From NCBI GenBank assembly GCA_027924585.1, contig BSBM01000260.1, positions 16,864,001 through 16,928,000 of the forward strand: DNA of 64,000 nucleotides. Direction: 5' to 3'. The notes below the pieces were generated by a model, which made no database searches, was not told the DNA's origin, and saw only the letters and a list, made by a program, of their open reading frames with translations. A program made the position numbers and the translations under genes. This document shows positions 48,373 to 59,119 of this stretch, in pieces. Origin of the DNA: Larix kaempferi. Its lineage: Eukaryota > Streptophyta > Pinopsida > Pinales > Pinaceae. Each line of letters begins with the position of its first letter. Within the stretch, counting starts at the first letter, position 1.

Positions 48373-49430
48373 CTATAGGTTAATCTTCTGATTCACATCA
48401 TACTTGAGCCCATAATCAACCGTACCCTTCAGGTACCTCAAAATATGCTTTGCAGCAATCAAGTGAACATGTCTCGGATCTGTCAGGAACTGGCTCAATG
48501 CATTCACAACAAAGCAGATATCTAGTCTCGTATTCGTCAGGTACATCAAAGACACAATCATCTGACGATACATCGTGGCATCAACCGACTCTGATGAAGT
48601 ATCACTCAATAGCTTCAGGTTCGATGCCATAGGTGCGGCCATGGCCTTGCAGTCCATCATCCCGAACCTCTTCAAGATCTCTACTACATACTTCCCTTTT
48701 CCAAGGAAGATTCCATCCGCACTCTGCCACACCTCCATGCCTAGAAATTAGTACATCATACCCAAGTCCTTCATCTCGAACTCGGCAGCAAGCTTCCTCT
48801 TCGTGTCAGCAATCAACCCTTCCTCACTTGTCACAAACAGGTCATCTACATAAAGTAGAAGTATCACTTGGTTCCCTTCCTCAACCTTGTAGTAAACGTT
48901 GGAATCCGCTTTACTCTTGGTAAAGCCCAAACTGGTCAGGAAGCTATCAATCCTGTCGTACCACGTCCTGAGTGCCTGTTTCAATCCGTACAAGGCTTTC
49001 TTCAATTTGCACACATGAGTCTCCCTGTCATGTGTCTCAAATCCGAGTGGTTGCTCCACATACACTTCCTCCTCTACTACACCATTCAAGAATGTTGTCT
49101 TGACATCCATCTGGTGTACCTTCCACTTCATCACTGCAGCCAGAGCAAGTATTGATCTGTGGAAGTGTATCTGGCTACAGGTGCAAATGTCTCTTCATAA
49201 TCTACCCCTTCCTTCTGGGAGAAGCCACGTGCCACAAACCTCGCCTTGTGTTTCTCTATGCTACCATCTGCAACATGCCTGATCTTGTAGATCCACTTGG
49301 AAGTCACAATAGACTTCCCTACTGGTCTCGGGACCACATCCCAGACATCATTCTTCATGATCGACCGATACTCCTCGATCATGGCATCCTTCCATTCTTT
49401 CTTCGCAACTGCTTCCTCATATTTGGAAGG
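48373..49430 (-). pseudogene. Copia-2 reverse transcriptase
   Basis: The minus strand begins EAVAKKEWKDAM near 49415. It runs through WIYKIRHVADGSIEKHKARF, ARGFSQKEGVDYEETFAPVA, HQMDVKTTFLNG, VCKLKKALYGLKQ and the catalytic LLLYVDDLFVTS near 48840. It goes on to LKRFGMMDCKAMAAPM and YLTNTRLDICFVVNALSQ. Frames change near 49131 and a stop lies near 48745. The YVDD motif is present, but the frame is broken in at least two places. Confidence 0.92.
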
Positions 49431-49433
49431 TTC

Positions 49434-49780
49434 TGTTATGACACCATAGTAGCTGGGCTACTATTCTTGCTGAGCAGATATATGCACATTTCAGAGCCTG
49501 GATTTTACAGAGATTGGCTATGATGAGCTTGTTTTTTTGTGATCACTCATGGATCAGAGCAGTATATTGTATCAGATTTTTGTTAGACCTTGTGCCAAGG
49601 CTGAGCCTTGAGAGCTTAGATTTGATGACCGATGTGACCCTTTGTTCCATACAGTTTCAGTTCAGTGCCCAGTGATTATATTGCAGCAGTGTTTCAGATG
49701 ATTATTTTGATGTGATATGACATATGGACTTCTAATTACTAACTTTGGATTATTATCTTGTTGCTTTAGTAATCAGAGTG
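49434..49780 (+). mobile_element. LTR-D, 5' fragment of a TGTTATCAC-family LTR
   Basis: It starts TGTTATGACACC...TAGTAGCTGGGCTAC, like the LTR-A start. It also shares GATGACCGATGT, CAGTGCCCAG and TTGCAGCAGTGTTTCAGATGAT in the same order. It is much more diverged than LTR-A, B and C and stops without a GATAACA end. It sits where the Copia-2 integrase should be. Its left edge abuts the reverse transcriptase directly. Confidence 0.72.
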
Positions 49781-50240
49781 GAATCCACCAGCCCTAATAA
49801 AAAGATCATTACCACAATAAAAATAAAATAAACTAAGAACAAATCGCACAACATTTTCTTTTCAGTTCAAGCATCTATTTGACTCCATTTATTGGCATTG
49901 GTTTATCTCGTTATATTTCAAGTTGTTGATGAATGTTTTAAATGACAATGAAAATGATGGATGTTTGCAAATGAAATATTGATAGATGATTTTTTATTTA
50001 CACATATGTATGCTGCATTATCTTGGTTTGCAAAAAATAATCTAACTCCTAGATTAGATGCTTTATTTTTTAGACACCATAGTTTGTTTTCACTTTTTAG
50101 GGTCCACCCCCCTTCGCTAGGAAAGCCTAGATAGAGGGGTCGAGTTTCAGGTGACAGCACTTGACTCTGACTTGCCCCCAAGGCCACACCAGCAGCTTGA
50201 AGACTTCTGTTGCGTTTTCCTAGGTGTGGAACTAGGCGGC
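49781..50240. other. Foreign DNA replacing the Copia-2 integrase
   Basis: This sequence does not match the copia integrase. A minus-strand frame continues from the pre-integrase region into CRLVPHLGKRNRS and further, with no known motif. An ANQDNAAYI stretch near 50020 only loosely recalls a copia RNase H. The origin is not recognised. Confidence 0.5.
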
Positions 50241-50730
50241 AACAATGCACATGTGCAAGCCTTCTATGCCATAGTTCACTAGGTTCCATGGATTCATGGA
50301 CCAAGGCTTGTTCTGGTTGGCCCTTCAGTTTGTATAACCCTCCCTCTTGCTCTCCAATCACTACTGCATCATCTATAGTCTTTCCTTTTGGCCACATAAG
50401 AACTTGGCCATCTACAAATGCAACCCTCATACCTTTTGCATCCAATGCAGATATGGAGAGAAGGTTCTTCTTTAGTCCTGGTACAAACAGGACATCTTTC
50501 ATCTTCATAGACTTTCCAGAGTCTAGTTTATAAGAGGCTTCACCACTTCCTTTTATAGGATACTGGTAGTCATCCCCATGTTTCACTTTGTGGGGTGACT
50601 CATGTTCAGATAGGTTCATAAAGGATTCCTTGAATCCTGTCATATGCTTGGAAGCCCCACTATCTATAAGCCAATCATTGCTTCCATGTGTAACAGTTCC
50701 TGTGAGGGCAGAGATCAAAACATACTCTTC
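50241..50730 (-). pseudogene. Copia-2 protease and pre-integrase region
   Basis: The open minus-strand frame contains the aspartic protease motif WLIDSGASKHMTG (near 50635-50680), MKDVLFVPGLKKNLLSISAL, and the pre-integrase block LYKLKG...ELWHRRLAHVH (near 50250-50340). The protease would cleave the Gag-Pol polyprotein in the particle. This part itself is intact, but the integrase after it is missing. Confidence 0.92.
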
Positions 50731-51639
50731 ATCGCTTAAAGAATCTTCACTTTCTTCTCTGGCTCTCTTCCTGGGAGGTTCATCATCCTCTGCAGTGTGA
50801 GCATGATGTCTTCTCTGGTTGTTCTTCTTCTTGTGAGAGCCACTTTTATTTCTAGGACAATCCCTGGAGATGTGTCCCTTCTCATCACATGTATAGCATC
50901 GAATGGTGGATACATCTCTTCAGGATCTAAAGTTATCCCTCTGATTCTGGTGGTGGTGTTTTTCTTTCTTACTGTGGTGGTGCACCCTCTTGTTATCATT
51001 CCTCCTGGAGTGTGTTGTGAGAACTTGGTCTTCATTTCCCATCTTCTCTTCTCGAGCTACAAGTCGAGCTTCTTCTTGTGAGCATTCCTCCCACAGCCTA
51101 CTAAATGTGATGAGCTTCTTCCTAGCACAAATTCCTTGAATGAAGGAATCCCATGATCTGGGTAGACCATTCAAGGTGGTCATCACTATTTCTCCACTTT
51201 CTATGTCTTCTCCCACAGCTTCAAGTTGTTCTTTTATCTGAGAGACCCTTGTAAAGTAGGACTACATGGTCTCTGTATTTTGTATTTTCACATTCTTCAA
51301 TTGGTTCCGCAATGTCATCTTCCGATTTATATTCTTTCCTTCAAATAGCTTGGTCAAGGAATCAAACATCTCCTTGGGTGTCTTTAGAGATGACACATGT
51401 GGTATGAGATGGTCCTTGATAGAATCTGCAATAATCCTCTTGGCCTTGACCAAGTTCTTCTTATGTAAGGCCTTAGCTTCATCTCCCTCTGGAACTGGAA
51501 CCTCTTCATTCACATAGGTGTCCAATTCATTCTCTTCTAGGACAAGCCCAATTCCATACTTCCATGCTCGGAAGTTATCAGCCCCTTCAAGCTTATCCTC
51601 AAGCTTGGTGTGGTGAGACATATTTAATGAGTACTTCAA
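50731..51639 (-). pseudogene. Copia-2 gag with zinc knuckle
   Basis: Gag starts with ATG at 51624 (MSHHTKLEDKLEGADNF). It continues through KAKRIIADSIKDHLIPHVSS and FEGKNINRKMTLRNQL to a TAG at 51262-51264. The same frame resumes and includes SGEIVMTTLNGLPRSWDSFI, a basic region rich in H, K and R, and, after a further stop, the knuckle CYTCDEKGHISRDC near 50860-50900. The frame then runs on toward the protease. The premature TAG lies where Copia-1 has a histidine codon. Confidence 0.92.
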
Positions 51640-52223
51640 ATGGAAATAGAAAATATTTAGGCCTTACCAATTGATTTACTGAAACTGGATCTGGAGCTAG
51701 CTAGGGTTTGACAAAGAAACCCTAAAAATCCAAACTTGGAATTTCAAACTTCTGTCTGGATAGAAAGATGTGCCTTGCTGAGGCGAGCAAGTTGGTACAC
51801 TTGGATTTTGAAAATTCCAAAAATTGACCCCTCAAAAGTGACTTGCGAATTTCGGATCTGCAATTTCTGGTCCTTTCTGGTTTTCTGGTTTTTCTAGTCC
51901 AAAAGTCAAACTAGGATTTGACGTATCCCGGGGTTCTACACAACCAAAAACTTCGATCTTGGTCTCCAAATTTCGATTTTGATGAGGAGAACAATCCTAT
52001 GCTGAGAGCACTCCAAAATTCCACTTCTGTCAAAAGCCCTAATTTCCCACAGTAATGATAGGTCGAAAATTGAAAATGCTCAGAATCCAATTATGCTTCT
52101 ATAGAAAGATGCGCCTTCTTTAGGAGAGATAGCCTAGCCTCCTGCCCTTGATGATCTGTGGAAAGAGACAAAAATTAAGAAGCCCTAGCTTCCGTAGCTG
52201 CACAGTGTCTTCTTCTCAGGCTA
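51640..52223 (-). other. Copia-2 leader, non-coding
   Basis: About 580 bp between the primer-binding site and gag. GATCTGCAATTTCTGG-type and GATAGAAAGATG(C/T)GCCTT motifs occur twice (near 51760 and 52110). It shares its end with the Copia-1 leader (GCTGCACA...TCTTCTCAGG). Confidence 0.65.
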
Positions 52224-52235
52224 GCTCTGATACCA
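52224..52235 (-). promoter_or_regulatory. Copia-2 primer-binding site (initiator tRNA-Met type)
   Basis: TGGTATCAGAGC on the minus strand, directly beside the LTR end and identical to Copia-1. Confidence 0.93.
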
Positions 52236-52773
52236 TGTTAGTTTTTCACAATTTAAGTCAATATGATCTAGGATCTTATCTGAGAGAATAACATGCACAG
52301 CAAATCAAACACAAGAGACAAGAGACACAAAGCATTTCATCGGGGAAACCATAAAAGAGAAAACCCCGCAACTTCCTCAGAGATAGAATGAGCAATAATA
52401 CAAAACCCCAAAACAAAGAGATGGTCTTCAGCAGCTTCCTCCTCCTCCACTTGTGCGAACTTCTCTCTCTCTCTCACTTATGCGAATTGAGTGAGTGGGT
52501 GAATGAGTAAATAGAGAGGAGCACCCTCTCTATTTATATTTTACTTTCACTTGACTTTTACCCTACTGGGCCGACTTCTCCTAGGAGAGTCTAATAACCC
52601 CTTACAACTTAACTCGGGGCCGACCCCTCTAGGGGAGTCTAATAACCCTATCAAATACAATAATAACTTTTCCGATTGGAGGAATAAAACCTCTCCGTCA
52701 GAAGTACAATAACATATGAATGCAATATAAAATATACAAGTGAATACATTCCGAAGTTAGAAATACATTAACA
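52236..52773 (-). repeat. Copia-2 LTR (5' LTR in element orientation)
   Basis: 538 bp, TGTTAGTTTT...ACATTAACA, followed by the AAACG target duplication. It has a TATA-like CTCTATTTATA region (minus-strand promoter side not resolved). Confidence 0.95.
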
Positions 52774-52778
52774 AAACG

Positions 52779-54616
52779 GTCTAGAGAAGTCAAAAAGTCA
52801 CAAAGGGGAGAATGAAAAAATATAAAAAGAACATGAGAGCTCATTCTCATTCATTCTTGTCATTTGCATTTTCGAAATTTGAAAGCTCTTGAACTTTGCT
52901 TTCTCTTGGACGAAACACTAAGGGAAAGGAGAATAGTTTCGGTGGTAAGACAAACCCACCCTAGCTATTGGAAGGAGAAATCACTCAGATTTCTCAGTTG
53001 TTCTTCATTGTCGTCATTGCGTCGAAGAGGCGCATTCTACAACCCAGTAGGAGGGAGATGTGTAACTCCTTCTGTGCTCATCCTATAGCTGACACGTGTC
53101 TTTTATAAAAAATAATAAAATATTATAAAAAATAACATGTCGGCTCAGATCAGATTTAAAATATTTATAACTGCATATATATAAAACTAGATAACTGAGA
53201 TACATTAAAACCATAAGAATTGCATTACACGCTTCGTCGACATTTCCAGTCTTAAAAGGACTTTGCACCTTTGAGAGTTTTGATCCCTCTAGGCGCTTGG
53301 TAGATCCCCTTTAAGATGGATCTATGCTGGTTTATTATCAAGTGTTCATCTCATATCTCCAAGGCCATGGATTCCAATTGCTTTACATCTTCAGATTTGT
53401 GGTTTTAATGGAGTTTGGGCCAGCCATTGTTGAAGGGCGATTTTAGAGGGGAAAAGAGCATGCACCTATTCTATGAGAATATCTTCTTGTGCGGGAAAGT
53501 TCAGTTGGTTTATGAAAAGGGCACACCCATCAATTGTAAGAGGCGGTCCCACCTCTTATAGAGAGGTAGTGACAGTTTGTGGAGAAGCCAAAACATGGGG
53601 CTGAGAAATACCCCTGTAGACTGCTTATTCTTGTTGAAACAGAGACCAAGAGTTGTGCTGGGCGTATTCACAGATCTTTCCCATTTGACTGTACCATTCT
53701 ACAGCGAATTCGTGGGTCAAATAAGGGGTTTCTTCACGTTAAAACGCTGTCTTTGAGGAGAGACTTCAGGCACTGTAAAAAGTATCCACATACTGATAAA
53801 TCATGGTGGAAGAATGGCTGTTTTTACTGCTGAGGAAGTGCTGCCAGCATACCAGACTTCAGTGCCAAGTAACCTCCAGCTCGTGACCCAAGAAAAGGGA
53901 TTCCCTTTAATCCATCTACTGCTGTACGAGAACAGTCATTTACAGGTCAGATTGACGATGTATTTTACATGTGGTTTGAGCATAGATTACCTTTGTTAAA
54001 GTGTATGTTAAGACAGTCATTTCTAGCATTCAACAGTCCTGTGTCTTGTCATTTTTATTACTATTATTTGCTGCCATTGTGGACTGTCTATTGACTATTA
54101 AATACAAGTATTTGGTTCTGGGCATATATCATCTTTGATATTTGTTTGTCAAGTTAATATCTGAAACATAAAACTCCAAATCATCAAAAATCAACACAAG
54201 GACCAGTACCATCAGATTTTGGGGGATGGTCACCAAGCATTTGATGAAATGCCTAAACCATAATATATCAGTAGTCTTGGAAGTATTCAGCCCAGACTTA
54301 ACCAGGAGACATTACAGTGGATTGTTTCAGTGGGTTAGTGCTCAAGCGCCAAGTGTTTGACACAACACCCAGCCAAACTTACTCATATTGTGCATTCCAA
54401 GAACAGATCTGTTGAACAGTAAGCTACAACCATGTGTAGATGAACTATTTGACAAAATCCATAACCCAAGAAAAGACAAAACACCATATCCAATCACACT
54501 AAACATAACAGCAGTCAAAGGGAAGGTTGAAGGGCAACTGTTTGATAAAAATCATAAACCAAATGCACCAGCAGTTCGCAATAAAATCAGCCCAGTCCTA
54601 GGTAAGGGACATTACA
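52779..54616 (+). other. LTR-H, right part; no gene supported
   Basis: Contains the start-like block at 52830-52895 and weak open frames (for example 53579-53833, 84 codons) without recognisable motifs. A diverged GAGACATTACAG at 54306 resembles the terminal motif, but without a matching flank. Confidence 0.55.
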
Positions 54617-54621
54617 GAACG

Positions 54622-56582
54622 AACCAACCAGAACAAAGAATCAGACAATGGAGACTAAATTAGTGACCAGAACACGTGCAAACAACATGAAGACAAGGCA
54701 TGAAAAAGGTTAGACATTTATCTTTATTGTAATGAAAATTCTTATTATTTGAGAAATACAGTGTATTGCTTTTGGCACATGTAAACCTCAAACTTGAGAC
54801 TACAATAAAGTGTTAGGTATAATGATCACTAATCCAATTTATGAGAGATATATGCACAAAACCTTGGAAACATCCAGAAAAAGTTTCCACAAATTTTACT
54901 TATTTTATTTCAGGTAAGTATCCCGAGGCAAACCCCCAGGCACTTCCTCTCATTTCGAGAATGGTACTCAGGGTAAACCCTAGAATCTTCAGGGCACAAG
55001 GCCAAGTCAACAACAGGGTTCAAAGCTAAAACAACAATATACTCACTATAAGTTCAACATGTCAATTATAGGAATAGAACCTGGGTGGGAAAGATAACAA
55101 TCCATCCCACAACCACTCGAGCTAGACCCAATTGACACTCCAAAAATTTTACTTGTACCATAAGAAATTTTTAAATAGTTACAATTCTTTAGAGATGAAA
55201 TGATCAATTTACAAATGTTTTACCTTCAACATCTTTGATCCTTAAGCTTCCATAGGAATAATCAAAGAACAAAAATCATATATAGGCTGCCATAATAAAG
55301 TGCACAACCATATGATGCAACCATACTCTGGCCACACTTTCTAATGAATCACCAAATGTTACCAAAGCGATACCATGTTGATATGGGCTGATCAAGTAAT
55401 TAAGAATAAATGCAAGACAATAATCACATTATAATGAGAACAACCAACCCAAGAGACACAAGTGTTTGGTGGGTAAACTCGTTACCGTAAAAATCAATGA
55501 ACCTCATGTACACTTGGTGATGACAATTGTGGTGAGAACTAAATTTTATAGGTGCTAGGGCTAGATTACCTAACCCTAATGCTAATAGCCATTTGGGTTA
55601 AATAATGACCCAATAATGGTGTACAATAATAACATTAATGACCACTAAGGAGCCACTAAGTCAAGATTAACCACCATTACACCAACACAATTGGGTTGTG
55701 TGTGTAGATGAAGATTTTATAAGCTATTCCAGCAAAAGCACTCTAGCTACAGTGGATTGACCACTTCTTCAGCCCAAATAAGAGCAAATCATTCAAGATG
55801 TCTACCAGTGATTTCTTGTAAGTTTTCAGGCAGCTCAGTCTTAAGTTCTAACCTGTCAATGATTATTATTCTTGTTTCTTTTTGGTGTTTTCTCTCATCT
55901 ACAATTATAAACACCCAGAATTTTGTTTCTATGGGTTATCTATGATTTATGGATTATGCATGCACTTTTGTATGCCAGGATCTAGATGGCCAGATCTGCA
56001 ACCATCATGTTATTATGACATCAACCAATGCAGTCACTTAGATTGTTACTGGCACTCCTCTCACCTCCTACCCAATCTGCAACCCTATGAGAAGAGCTAA
56101 GAGGATATAAACTCCTCCATGATTTCATATATGCATGGATTACCTTGAGTGCTTTTAGGCTTTTAACTTCAAAAGTTCATACAGACATGAGCTATCCTTC
56201 ATACAGAACCTATGTGACCGTGAATAAATAGATCAAGCTCAATTGTATTAATATTTTGTTCAAGTATGCTTCTTAAGTATTCCAACCACAAAGTTAAATT
56301 ATTTTTGATACGTAAAACCTGTATTGAACTTACGATAATTCACAAGAAAAGTCCAATGAATCCTACACTATCTCAGTTGTACAAGGTCAGAAACAAATTA
56401 TACATGAAAATAAGGTTGGAAAATATGCAGCATTTAACATATTCAACAAAAATTTTGTGGAAAGACAATTCAAAACAATGATGAATGAAAGGATCACAAA
56501 TCATATCAGGATTATCCTTGGCACTGATAGTGATAATATGTAATAAAGAAGACATATGCAATAGAAAGTTGTAAGTGTGTAC
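54622..56582. other. Intron sequence next to the N-terminal D2HGDH exon
   Basis: AT-rich, no repeat boundary and no coding sequence recognised. The minus-strand frame that runs to 56373 is retained intron after the splice donor at 56582. Confidence 0.5.
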
Positions 56583-56990
56583 TTCTTCAGTGTTCCTAGG
56601 ACGAAGTAGGAGTTGGCTTGAACCCCTATATTTCCCCATCCAATCAAGATTTGCTGCAGCCAATTCATCTTTATCCTGAATGACATTTTTCTCTCCAAGT
56701 ATATTTTGAAAATGAAGAATATCTCCAGCTTCTATCTTAGAAAAGGAAGGGTTTCTCTGTATTTTCATAGCTGCAGTTCCATAAGATCTCGTCTGGGAGT
56801 CATATAAACCTTCTAGCTCTGAAATTGGAGGAAAATGTGAAAACCAAAAAGAGTTGCATGCCAATTGAAAGGGTTGCCGTCTATTCCAAGGCCTCATGCT
56901 GAACTGAGGGACCTTTCTGCCGGCAGTTCCCAATTGAGGTATAAATTCAAAACATAATATCTCTTCTGACCTAAATGACTTGGAGCACAT
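56583..56990 (-). CDS. D2HGDH: D-2-hydroxyglutarate dehydrogenase, N-terminal exon
   Basis: From ATG at 56990 this exon encodes 136 residues. Residues 1 to about 75 are arginine- and serine-containing and poorly conserved, as expected for a mitochondrial transit peptide. Residues 77-136 (IQRNPSFSKIEAGDI, ILGEKNVIQDKDEL, NLDWMGKYRGSSQLLL, RPRNTEE) are the conserved start of the mature enzyme. The last codon is followed by GTACAC on the minus strand. In phase 0 it joins VSQIL of the exon at 25186. The open frame extends to 57023 but begins there with TTG, not ATG. A strong acceptor-like TTTGTGTTTCTTTCGTGCAG ends at 57005, so the exon may begin at 57004 with a further upstream exon. The enzyme removes D-2-hydroxyglutarate formed in lysine breakdown and related pathways. 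Confidence 0.88.
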
Positions 56991-57004
56991 GGACCACACA
57001 TATT

Positions 57005-58340
57005 CTGCACGAAAGAAACACAAAGTAACAATATCTTAGAACATGTAATTCCTTAGTGCAAGAGGCATACATCAACTAAATCTTTGTAAGACTATTAGGA
57101 TTGCAAATGCTATTTGTTTTTGCCAGCACAAAATAAAAATAAAAAACATTTTAATCATAAAAATCTAAGCAGAGTGTTGCCTCTGCATTTCTTGTTGAAA
57201 GTTGAAACACAATAATCAGCTGCAAACTGGAGCACATTAACGCCAGTTTTGAACTGAACACTCCCATAGACCTATTTTTGGTCATTTGCTGGTCATTAAT
57301 AAACTTATCTTATCATATCTCCCTTGCAGAAGATACTAGACTCCAGTGCTGATTTCTCTCTCCACCATTGCAGGGAAATGCTCCAGACTGGAGATCTTCC
57401 CATAAACTATCAATAGCATTTTAAAGGCTGCAGTTTGAAGCTGAAATGTGAAGACATTTCCAAGGTCTGCATTAATGAACAATGCATACACAACTGCATT
57501 CCACTGGAACGACACTCAGATTATACAAGTTGACTAAGGACAAGCTCAATTTGTTAAGAGTTTATTGAATGACTCATTCAGATAAGTATAATTAACAAAA
57601 TGTGTTAGCAATACTTCAAGAAAAACCTACATAAGTGGAATTCGAATCCTAAATAATAGATTATAGCTAGTAATGTATTTACATGGAACGATAAAAATAA
57701 AAATGCATAATGAGAAAAAAACAAAATATATACTTATGAATGCAGCAAATGTGATCGGTATGTGGCAATTCCTTCCCCTTGGGTACTTAACACGCAAAAT
57801 AAATCAATGTAGAAAGTCATGAATATCATTTTAATTTTTATAAATCCAACTCAGCTCCTACAATGTCTTGTGAGCTTATATTGCTACAGTGCATGAAAGC
57901 CTGCCCCAGCATAGCCCTACATGTCCTTCTCATTTTTCCTCTCCATATTAGAGATGCACACAAATATTACTTCGAGCCTATTTACAGATTCACTAATGCA
58001 AGTACATATAATCAATTATTGCATGGGCAGGATTCCAGCCAGAACATCAGCCTTAACTCATGATGAATTGTTACAATCTAGATAAGCGCTTGCAGCTGCC
58101 AAATAATCACAGTCAAAAGAATTTATGGGCATCTACCAATGATCACAACCAAAAGAGTCACCATGCAGCTGCTAAATGGGCACTAGTTATGGTTGAGTTA
58201 TAGCTGAACAAGGATAGCAATTTATCAGTACTAATTTATTTTGATGTCACGTCTGACAACCAAACTATTATTAGAAATATTATTCCTTGAAGATTTAGGT
58301 GCACATTTAAAGTGGCTGTTAACGTAATCAGTTGAAAAGT
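57005..58340. other. Upstream region of D2HGDH, nothing further recognised
   Basis: This is promoter, 5' UTR or a further intron of D2HGDH, depending on whether the acceptor at 57005 is used. I see no clear TATA box, exon or repeat boundary. Base composition is AT-rich. Confidence 0.4.
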
Positions 58341-58537
58341 TTATATATATTTTTTCGAAGGTGCGAGATCCCCCCTCTTCCCCAGAATATTCGGATGGAG
58401 GGTGGCTCATCTGACAACCACAATAGCAGCTGGTAACCCAATGGGACTCAGCTGCACTAGAACCAAAGATCTCACGGTGAACACCACCTTGAAACAGTCT
58501 GTTCAAACTGATTGAGCTCACCCACTGGGCTAGTTAG
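58341..58537 (-). mobile_element. SINE-like element, tRNA-derived
   Basis: On the minus strand, TAGCCCAGTGG (58532-58522) fits the pol III A box. About 57 bp further GGTTCTAGTGC resembles a B box, and the body ends in an A/T-rich tail (TTCGAAAAAATATATAT). The A-B spacing is long and the B box imperfect, so this is tentative. It lies about 1.3 kb upstream of the visible D2HGDH exon. Confidence 0.45.
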
Positions 58538-59119
58538 CATGTTTATCTATAAATACTAGTTATATATATTAACATTTGCAAATCAGTTTATTATTACTAA
58601 TTTTAAGTGCTATGCATTTAGATTGGCATACACTTAGGCAAGTTGAACATTTATATGTTTTATCCAGATCAGTATGCATTAATGTTTTCACAATAAATAT
58701 AGGATTTAATGTACTAGCTTTATTACAAATTTATAGTATTAGTGTTATTACAGATGTCTGTAAGGATTTATGTAGTTTTAAAAAATATATACTCTCAAAT
58801 TTAGGTTTTTGACTCTTTGATAGCCATCCTATATACTCCCAAGCTTGAATATTGAAGGGTGCAAACTTGCAAAGCATCAGAATCAACCCATCAAACTATA
58901 CATACCATCTCCTGAATAATCTATTTTGTTGCAGTTTCCATTAAGCTATTAACAATTAACATCATTGTCTACTTTCAAATTAGGAAAATAAACAAAACAC
59001 AAATCAAGACACACAAACACCTATGAGAACTACATTTTCCTTAAGTTTTTTATGAGTTGATGGATGCATGTCAGCAGGATCAGAACATGATCATTTGGCA
59101 TCCTTTCCTACTTTAGTCT

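Larger units (their letters stand above)
46652..52773 (-). mobile_element. Copia-2, Ty1/copia retrotransposon lacking integrase
   Basis: Two LTRs of 536 and 538 bp share TG...CA ends and differ by roughly 20 substitutions by my hand count (about 96% identical). The target duplication is AAATG/AAACG (46647-46651, 52774-52778). On the minus strand the order is LTR, iMet primer-binding site, leader, gag, zinc knuckle, protease, pre-integrase, foreign DNA with LTR-D, reverse transcriptase, RNase H, minisatellite, polypurine tract and LTR. Stops and frameshifts occur in gag, reverse transcriptase and RNase H. It lies in the same direction as D2HGDH. Confidence 0.93.
46098..54616 (+). mobile_element. 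LTR-H, solo LTR split by Copia-2
   Basis: It starts TGTAATGTCCC at 46098 and ends with the exact inverted match GGGACATTACA at 54616 (11 of 11). The flanks are GAATG (46093-46097) and GAACG (54617-54621), a target duplication with one T/C change. Without Copia-2 it is about 2.39 kb. A start-like block at 52830-52895 recurs at 23640-23720. No retrotransposon domains lie in its own sequence. Orientation is inferred from the TATAAAAAG-like motif near 52821 followed by that block. Confidence 0.78.
25187..56582 (-). other. D2HGDH: D2HGDH giant intron, 31,396 bp
   Basis: The intron runs from a GT (minus strand, 56582-56581) to an AG (25188-25187). Within it, solo LTR-J, the chromovirus with its two nested solo LTRs, and LTR-H with nested Copia-2 account for about 25.2 kb with their target duplications. 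About 6.1 kb of older sequence remains, part of which is a decayed family I LTR. The donor context (GAA, then GTACAC) is weak compared with the plant consensus. Confidence 0.8.

Noticed and set aside
50000-50060. Second copia RNase H fragment (ANQDNAAYI)
   Set aside because: Similarity too loose to distinguish from chance.
53579-53833. 84-codon frame as a host exon
   Set aside because: Lies inside LTR-H between matched ends, with no conserved motif.
54306-54317. Alternative right end of LTR-H at GAGACATTACAG
   Set aside because: The terminal match is poorer and the following bases do not match the left flank GAATG. The end at 54616 fits both.
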